Origin: an uncultured Clostridium sp.
Lineage (GTDB): Bacteria > Bacillota > Clostridia > Clostridiales > Clostridiaceae
Direction of reading: 5' to 3'
Length of the DNA stretch: 9,750 bases
Assembly: GCA_900543325.1 (NCBI GenBank)
Contig: UQQU01000098.1
Span: forward strand, 1-9,750
The position numbers and the translations under genes are program-made. Positions 4,908-9,750 of this stretch are shown here, one piece after another. Position 1 is the first letter of the stretch, and every line of letters starts with the position of its first letter. The notes beneath the pieces were generated by a model that did not search any database, was not told the DNA's origin, and saw only the letters and a program-made list of their open reading frames with translations.

Positions 4908-5663
4908 ATGTTATCAGAAGAAAGACATAAGCTGATTTTAGAGAAATTAGAAAAGGAATCAGTAGTTTATTTAAATGATTTAGTTGAATACTTAAATACC
5001 TCAGAATCAACTATAAGAAGAGATTTAACTGCACTTCATAAAGCAGGGCTTTTGAAGAAGGTTCATGGAGGAGCTACATCATTAAAGGACGTAAATATAA
5101 AAACAACTGATGATATTGTTGAGAATAGACAAACTTTGAACATAGATGAAAAGGTAAAAATTGCACAATATGCAGCATCATTAATAGAGGACAATGATTT
5201 TGTTTATATAGATGCAGGAACAACTACAGAGCTTATGATTAATTTTATAAGCAATACAAAAGCCGTATTTGTTACAAATGGAATCGTTCATGCAAGAAAA
5301 CTTATTAAAAAGAATTGTACAACTTATATATTAGGTGGTGAGCTGAAGCTTGCAACAGAAGCTATAGTTGGAGCTGAAACAGTAAATAGTTTAAGAAAGT
5401 ATAATTTTACAAAGGGTTTTTTTGGAACAAATGGAGTTGATATTGACAGAGGATTTACAACACCTGATGTTAAAGAGGCCATGGTAAAGGAAGAGGCATT
5501 GTATAGAAGTAGAAAAAGGTTTGTTTTATGTGATCAATCTAAGTTTGATGAAATAAGTTCAATAACATTTGGAGATATTAAAGAAGCTAAAATAATAACA
5601 ACTAATTTAGAAGAGAATAGTAGATATAAACAGGAAACGGAGATAGTGGAGGTAGAAAGCTAA
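4908..5663 (+). CDS. fruR: DeoR-family fructose operon repressor
   Basis: This 251-residue regulator has an N-terminal winged helix-turn-helix (1-57) with the classic DeoR signature ending TSESTIRRDLTALHKAGLLK (31-50) and VHGGA (52-56). A sugar-phosphate-binding domain of the DeoR type follows, holding DAGTTT (102-107), VTNG (122-125), FFGTNGVD (171-178) and the CDQSKF segment (208-213). It is the first gene of the fru operon and overlaps fruK by 1 nt (TAATG), so the two are translationally coupled. From its place I infer that it represses the operon and is released by fructose-1-phosphate, as in other Firmicutes. The direct repeats at 4801-4860 are the likely target. The start ATG is preceded by AAGGAAGT (4893-4900). 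Confidence 0.9.
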   Translation: MLSEERHKLILEKLEKESVVYLNDLVEYLNTSESTIRRDLTALHKAGLLKKVHGGATSLKDVNIKTTDDIVENRQTLNIDEKVKIAQYAASLIEDNDFVYIDAGTTTELMINFISNTKAVFVTNGIVHARKLIKKNCTTYILGGELKLATEAIVGAETVNSLRKYNFTKGFFGTNGVDIDRGFTTPDVKEAMVKEEALYRSRKRFVLCDQSKFDEISSITFGDIKEAKIITTNLEENSRYKQETEIVEVES

Positions 5664-6568
5664 TGATATATACAATTACATTTAATCCAGCTTTAGATTA
5701 TATAGTTAAAATGGATGAATTCAATCTAGGAAATGTTAATAGAAGTAATAATGAATTCGTTTATGCTGGCGGAAAAGGAATTAATGTATCAATCGTATTA
5801 AATAATCTAGGAGTTAAAAGTAAAGCGCTTGGATTTATAGCTGGCTTTACTGGAGAGGAAATAGAAAGAAGAGTTAGAGAATTTGGCTGTGATACGGAGT
5901 TTATAAAGCTAAAGGAAGGTATGTCTAGAATTAATGTAAAAATTAAAGCTGATGTAGAAAGTGAAATAAATGGTGGTGGACCAGATATATCATCAGATGC
6001 ATTAGAAGAACTTTACAAAAAATTAGATACATTAACAGTTGGAGATATATTAGTTTTAGCAGGTAGTATTCCAAAAACAATGCCAACAGATGTTTATGAA
6101 AGAATCATGGAAAGACTTCAAGAGAAAAATATTAAGTTTATAGTTGATACAACTGGTGAATCATTACTTAAGGTATTAAAATATAATCCATTTTTAATAA
6201 AACCAAATCATCATGAACTTGGAGAATTATTTGGAGTAAAGCTTAATAGTAAAGAAGAAATTATAGAGTATGCAAAAAAGCTTAAAGATATGGGAGCACA
6301 AAATGTAATTATATCTATGGCTGGAGATGGAGCAATATTAATAGACTCTAATGGTGGAGTTACAACAAGTAATGTACCAAAAGGTGTAGTGAAAAACTCA
6401 GTTGGAGCAGGAGATTCAATGGTTGCTGGATTTATAGCTGGATATTTGAATTCAGAAAAAATTGAGGATGGATTTAAATTAGGGGTGGCAACAGGAAGTG
6501 CATCAGCATTTTCAGAAGGATTAGCAACAAAAGATTATGTTTATGAATTATTAGAGCAAGTGAAATAG
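5663..6568 (+). CDS. fruK: 1-phosphofructokinase
   Basis: This 301-residue cytoplasmic PfkB/ribokinase-family sugar kinase phosphorylates fructose-1-phosphate with ATP to fructose-1,6-bisphosphate, which enters glycolysis. Visible motifs are TFNPALDYI at the N-terminus (6-14), AGGKGINVS (35-43, substrate binding), KPNHHELGELF (180-190) and the anion-hole and catalytic motif NSVGAGDSMVAGF (245-257), where Asp251 is the catalytic base. The length is normal for FruK. Tagatose-6-phosphate kinase (LacC) is the close relative, but the flanking fruR and fruA settle the call. The ATG at 5663 overlaps the fruR stop codon and has GTGGAGG (5646-5652) before it. Confidence 0.95.
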   Translation: MIYTITFNPALDYIVKMDEFNLGNVNRSNNEFVYAGGKGINVSIVLNNLGVKSKALGFIAGFTGEEIERRVREFGCDTEFIKLKEGMSRINVKIKADVESEINGGGPDISSDALEELYKKLDTLTVGDILVLAGSIPKTMPTDVYERIMERLQEKNIKFIVDTTGESLLKVLKYNPFLIKPNHHELGELFGVKLNSKEEIIEYAKKLKDMGAQNVIISMAGDGAILIDSNGGVTTSNVPKGVVKNSVGAGDSMVAGFIAGYLNSEKIEDGFKLGVATGSASAFSEGLATKDYVYELLEQVK

Positions 6569-6590
6569 ATAGTTTAAGGAGGAAGAAAAG

Positions 6591-8522
6591 GTGAAAATTA
6601 CTGATTTATTAAAAAAGAATGGTATTGCACTTAATCCTAAAGTAGATTCAAAAGAAGAAGCAATAAATAAGTTAGTAGATTTAATGGATGCTACAGGAAG
6701 ATTAAGGGATAAAGAAGCTTATAAGAAAGCTGTTTTAGATAGAGAAAGTTTAAGTACAACAGGAATTGGAGATAATATTGCAATTCCCCATGCTAAGACA
6801 AGTGCAGTAAAAGAAGCTGGTCTTAGTGCAATGGTACTTACTAATGGTGTTGATTATGATTCTTTAGATGGTGAACCAGCAAAATTATTCTTTATGATAG
6901 CAGCACCAGAAGGAGAAAATAACCTTCACTTAGATGTATTAGCAAGATTATCAATGATGTTAATGGATCCAGATTTTAAAGAACAATTAATAAATGCTAA
7001 AAGCGTTGATGAGTTCTTATCACTTATTGATTCTAAGGAAAGTGATAAATTAAAAGCAGAAAATGATAAAGAAGAAGCTCAAAAGGCTCAATCTAATGGA
7101 TATAGAGTATTAGCAGTTACTGCATGTCCAACCGGTATAGCTCATACATTTATGGCAGCTGAAGCTTTAGAAAATAAAGCTAAAGATATGGGAATTTCAA
7201 TAAAGGTTGAAACTAATGGTTCAGGCGGAGCTAAAAATGTTTTAACTGATGAAGAAATAGCTAATGCAGAGTGTATAATAGTTGCAGCTGATAAAAAGGT
7301 TGAGATGGCTAGATTTGAAGGAAAAAGAGTTATTCAAACAAAGGTTGCAAATGGAATTCATAAAACAGAAGAATTATTAAATAAAGCTACTAGTGGAGGT
7401 GCTCCAGTTTACCATCATGCAGGTGGAAGTGATAAGGAAGATTCAGCATCAGATGAAGGAGAAAGCTTTGGAAGACAAATATATAAACACTTAATGAATG
7501 GTGTATCTCATATGTTACCATTTGTTATAGGTGGAGGTATATTAATAGCTTTAGCATTCTTAGTAGATAATTATAGTATCAATCCAGCTAATTTCGGTAA
7601 AAATACACCACTTGCTGCATTAATAAAGACTATAGGTGAAACTTCATTTGGATTTATGTTACCAGTACTTGCAGGATATATTTCAATGAGTATTGCAGAT
7701 AGACCAGGTCTTTCAGTTGGTTTTGTTGGTGGTATGTTAGCTAATTTAGGAACAACTTATGCAAGTGCATTTGATTCTTCAGTATCAGTTATTAGTGGAG
7801 GATTCTTAGGAGCATTATTTGCAGGATTCTTAGGTGGTTACTTAGTATTAGGATTAAAGAAAATATTTGATAAATTACCACAAGCATTAGAAGGTTTAAA
7901 ACCAACATTATTATATCCTTTCTTTGGTATTGGATTAATTGGTCTAATAATGATATTTGTAAATCCATTCTTTGGTGGAATAAATGAAGCAATTACACAT
8001 TTCCTTAACTCAATGGGTGGAACAAGTAAAGTATTATTAGGAATTGTTGTTGCGGGTATGATGTCAATTGATATGGGTGGTCCTTTCAATAAAGCAGCAT
8101 ACGTATTTGGTACAGCATCACTTGCATCTGGTAACTATGAAGTAATGGCAGCAGTAATGGCTGGTGGTATGGTTCCACCACTTGCAATAGCTTTAGCATC
8201 AACATTCTTTAAAAATAAGTTTACAAAGAGAGAAAGACAATCAGCACTTACAAATTACATTATGGGGTTATCATTTATAACAGAAGGAGCAATTCCTTTT
8301 GCAGCAGCAGATCCATTAAGAGTTATACCTTCATGTGTATTAGGTTCTGCAACAGCTGGAGCACTTACAATGTTATTTAACTGTCAATTAAGAGCACCTC
8401 ACGGTGGAATATTTGTATTACCTGTAATAGGAAATCCATTTGGATTCTTAGCTGCAGTTGTTATAGGTTCTGTAGTAGGAATGGCAATGTTAGCATTATT
8501 AAAGAAGAGAGTATCAGAATAA
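6591..8522 (+). CDS. fruA: PTS fructose transporter subunit EIIABC
   Basis: This 643-residue membrane protein takes up fructose and phosphorylates it to fructose-1-phosphate. Domains run A-B-C. EIIA is at about 1-150, with the phospho-histidine in IPHAK (His67). EIIB is at about 171-268, with the phospho-cysteine in ACPTGIAHTFMAAEAL (Cys179). EIIC is at about 295-643, starting GRQIYKHLMNGVSHMLPFVIGGG, with many membrane segments and the conserved FITEGAIPFAAADP near the C-terminus. An Ala/Glu/Lys-rich linker (150-170) joins A and B, and an acidic Ser/Gly linker (268-292) joins B and C. The start is GTG at 6591, supported by AAGGAGG (6576-6582) 8 nt upstream. It is the last gene of the operon, 22 nt after fruK, and is followed by a terminator. 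All phosphorylation sites are intact. Confidence 0.95.
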   Translation: MKITDLLKKNGIALNPKVDSKEEAINKLVDLMDATGRLRDKEAYKKAVLDRESLSTTGIGDNIAIPHAKTSAVKEAGLSAMVLTNGVDYDSLDGEPAKLFFMIAAPEGENNLHLDVLARLSMMLMDPDFKEQLINAKSVDEFLSLIDSKESDKLKAENDKEEAQKAQSNGYRVLAVTACPTGIAHTFMAAEALENKAKDMGISIKVETNGSGGAKNVLTDEEIANAECIIVAADKKVEMARFEGKRVIQTKVANGIHKTEELLNKATSGGAPVYHHAGGSDKEDSASDEGESFGRQIYKHLMNGVSHMLPFVIGGGILIALAFLVDNYSINPANFGKNTPLAALIKTIGETSFGFMLPVLAGYISMSIADRPGLSVGFVGGMLANLGTTYASAFDSSVSVISGGFLGALFAGFLGGYLVLGLKKIFDKLPQALEGLKPTLLYPFFGIGLIGLIMIFVNPFFGGINEAITHFLNSMGGTSKVLLGIVVAGMMSIDMGGPFNKAAYVFGTASLASGNYEVMAAVMAGGMVPPLAIALASTFFKNKFTKRERQSALTNYIMGLSFITEGAIPFAAADPLRVIPSCVLGSATAGALTMLFNCQLRAPHGGIFVLPVIGNPFGFLAAVVIGSVVGMAMLALLKKRVSE

Positions 8523-8553
8523 GTTTATATATAGGTAAAAAGATAAAAGTGTT

Positions 8554-8595
8554 AAAAAGTACTAGAAATCTATTTCAGGTTTCTAGTACTTTTTT
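8554..8595 (+). terminator. terminator of the fru operon
   Basis: A perfect 15-bp stem (8554-8568 with 8580-8594) with an 11-nt loop, its 3' arm running into a T-run (8590-8595). It lies 32 nt after the fruA stop codon and separates the operon from nhaA. Confidence 0.9.
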
Positions 8596-8654
8596 GTTAT
8601 TTAACTGTTCCACTATGGTCCAGATATTTTTCGGGTGTAACTATTAAGTTTTAA

Positions 8655-8692
8655 ATAAAAATCAATTATAAAAATAAAAAAATGATTTTTAT
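8655..8692. promoter_or_regulatory. 10-bp inverted repeat upstream of nhaA
   Basis: ATAAAAATCA (8655-8664) and TGATTTTTAT (8683-8692) are perfect reverse complements with an 18-nt A-rich spacer. A TATTAT at 8703-8708 could be the nhaA -10 element, but no good -35 stands at the right distance. The repeat would lie around the -35 region of that promoter. The AT-rich make-up means chance is possible. Confidence 0.3.
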
Positions 8693-8741
8693 CTAATACT
8701 AGTATTATACAAAGAGTTAATTTCATATTAGGAGGAATGTT

Positions 8742-9750
8742 ATGGGAAAGAATAATGAAAAAAGTATAGTAAATTCAGAAGCCTTTCCAGGAATATTGCT
8801 ATTGGCAAGTACAATATTAGCTTTAATTTTAGCTAATACTCAGTTAGACAAATTTTATAATTATATATTATATGATTTAAAAATAGGAAGGGAATTTAAC
8901 TTACATTTATTTATAAATGATTTTCTAATGGCCATTTTTTTCTTAGTAGTGGGATGTGAAATTAAAAGAGAACTTGTATATGGAAAACTTTCAAGTATAA
9001 AGCAAGCATCTTTTCCGGTAATAGCAGCAGTTGGAGGAATGGCTGCACCAGCATTAATATTTACTCTATTTAACTATAGTAGTGGATTTGAAATAGGTGC
9101 AGGAATACCGTTGTCTACTGATATAGCATTTGCAATAGGAATTTTTTCAATATTAGAAAGTAGACTTAATCTTTCATTAAAATTATTTTTGCTTACTTTA
9201 GCCGTTGTAGATGATTTATTATCAATAATCGTAATAGGGATATTTTATTCATCACATATAAGAATTTCAGGAATAATTATTTCTTTGATTATAATAGCAC
9301 TTTTAGTTTCACTTAGGTTTTTTAATAAAAGCAATAAAGTATATCCATATTTAATATTGGGTCTAGCTTTATGGGGAGCTATATTTTATAGTGGTATCCA
9401 TGCTACATTAAGTGGAGTTATTTTAGCATTTAGCATACCGGTATTACAGGATAAAGATAGAGAGAAAGATTTAAGTTATAAACTTCAACATAAATTAGAA
9501 CCATTTTCTAATTATGTAATACTTCCTTTGTTTGCTTTTGCTAATACAGGAATAGCCTTAGGTGGAAGCTTAAATTTAACAAGAGATTATCCATTAATGA
9601 TAGGAATAATATTAGGATTAGTTATAGGAAAACCACTTGGAATTATGCTTTTTGGATATTTAGGAAGCTTGATAGGAATAACTAAAAGGCCTAAGGATAC
9701 ATCATGGTATGATGTTTTAGAAGTATCTATTTTGGCAGGAATAGGATTTA
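8742..9750 (+). CDS. nhaA: Na+/H+ antiporter NhaA, 3' end cut by the window
   Basis: The reading frame stays open from the ATG at 8742 to the window end, giving 336 codons of a protein usually near 390 residues. About 50 C-terminal residues lie beyond the edge. It expels Na+ (or Li+) in exchange for H+ across the cell membrane. The translation matches NhaA: FINDFLMAIFFLVVGCEIKRE (near 57-77), PLSTDIAFAIG with Asp127 (E. coli Asp133), AVVDDLLSI with Asp157 and Asp158 (the ion-binding Asp163/Asp164 pair), GIHATLSGVI, LPLFAFANTGI, and IGKPLGI with the conserved lysine (E. coli Lys300). The last visible residues AGIGF precede the family's TMS(I/L)F. AGGAGG at 8730-8735 supports the start. It has its own transcription unit after the fru terminator. 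Confidence 0.93.
   Translation, partial: MGKNNEKSIVNSEAFPGILLLASTILALILANTQLDKFYNYILYDLKIGREFNLHLFINDFLMAIFFLVVGCEIKRELVYGKLSSIKQASFPVIAAVGGMAAPALIFTLFNYSSGFEIGAGIPLSTDIAFAIGIFSILESRLNLSLKLFLLTLAVVDDLLSIIVIGIFYSSHIRISGIIISLIIIALLVSLRFFNKSNKVYPYLILGLALWGAIFYSGIHATLSGVILAFSIPVLQDKDREKDLSYKLQHKLEPFSNYVILPLFAFANTGIALGGSLNLTRDYPLMIGIILGLVIGKPLGIMLFGYLGSLIGITKRPKDTSWYDVLEVSILAGIGF

Noticed and set aside
7792..8089. Two minus-strand open frames inside the FruA EIIC region
   Set aside because: They overlap each other and are antisense to a clearly conserved membrane domain.
8596..8741. Ion-sensing riboswitch in the nhaA leader
   Set aside because: Only one AT-rich inverted repeat is visible, with no GC-rich multi-stem pattern or terminator/anti-terminator pair that I can recognise.

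Overview
The window is AT-rich and compactly coded. It has strong AGGAGG-type ribosome binding sites, A/T-ending codons and perfect-stem terminators. Together with the protein set (an NADH-type disulfide reductase with a CPWC glutaredoxin-like partner, a hybrid-cluster-associated CxxC protein, a single-domain globin with an NsrR-type regulator, and a DeoR-FruK-FruABC operon) this points to an anaerobic low-GC Firmicute, most likely Clostridium sensu stricto. The species cannot be fixed from the sequence alone.

Left part (1-2716), redox and nitric-oxide stress. A 61-residue DUF1858-type CxxC protein (73-258) ends at a strong terminator. A two-gene operon follows: a thioredoxin-reductase-like flavoprotein (481-1416) and, 2 nt later, a 76-residue CPWC glutaredoxin-like protein (1419-1649). 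The pair resembles the Cp34/Cp9 peroxiredoxin-reducing system described in Clostridium pasteurianum. Convergent to it is a single-domain globin (1730-2167, minus) with every catalytic residue of the flavohaemoglobin globin domain but no reductase domain. An NsrR-like Rrf2 regulator (2321-2716) is divergent from the globin. A perfect 12-bp inverted repeat (2243-2277) sits on the -35 regions of both divergent promoters, so NsrR probably controls the globin and itself.

Middle part (2738-4907), drug/metabolite export. A MarR regulator (4187-4618) and a MATE transporter of the MepA type (2790-4163) form a minus-strand operon. Two 18-bp MarR-like palindromes with centres exactly 20 bp apart overlap the marR promoter. 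One also covers the -35 of a good promoter facing the fructose operon.

Right part (4908-8522), fructose uptake. fruR (DeoR family), fruK (1-phosphofructokinase) and fruA (PTS EIIABC) form a classic operon. fruR and fruK overlap by 1 nt, and the operon ends at a perfect 15-bp terminator. FruA imports fructose as fructose-1-phosphate, FruK makes fructose-1,6-bisphosphate, and FruR presumably senses fructose-1-phosphate. The leader carries six in-phase 10-bp direct repeats, a likely FruR operator. The window ends inside nhaA, a Na+/H+ antiporter gene truncated by the window edge.

The genes are all from known families and I see no clear new system. The most informative parts are regulatory: the shared NsrR operator, the paired MarR operators reaching into the fru promoter, and the 10-bp repeat array. 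The unknown electron donor of the single-domain globin is the most open biochemical question.
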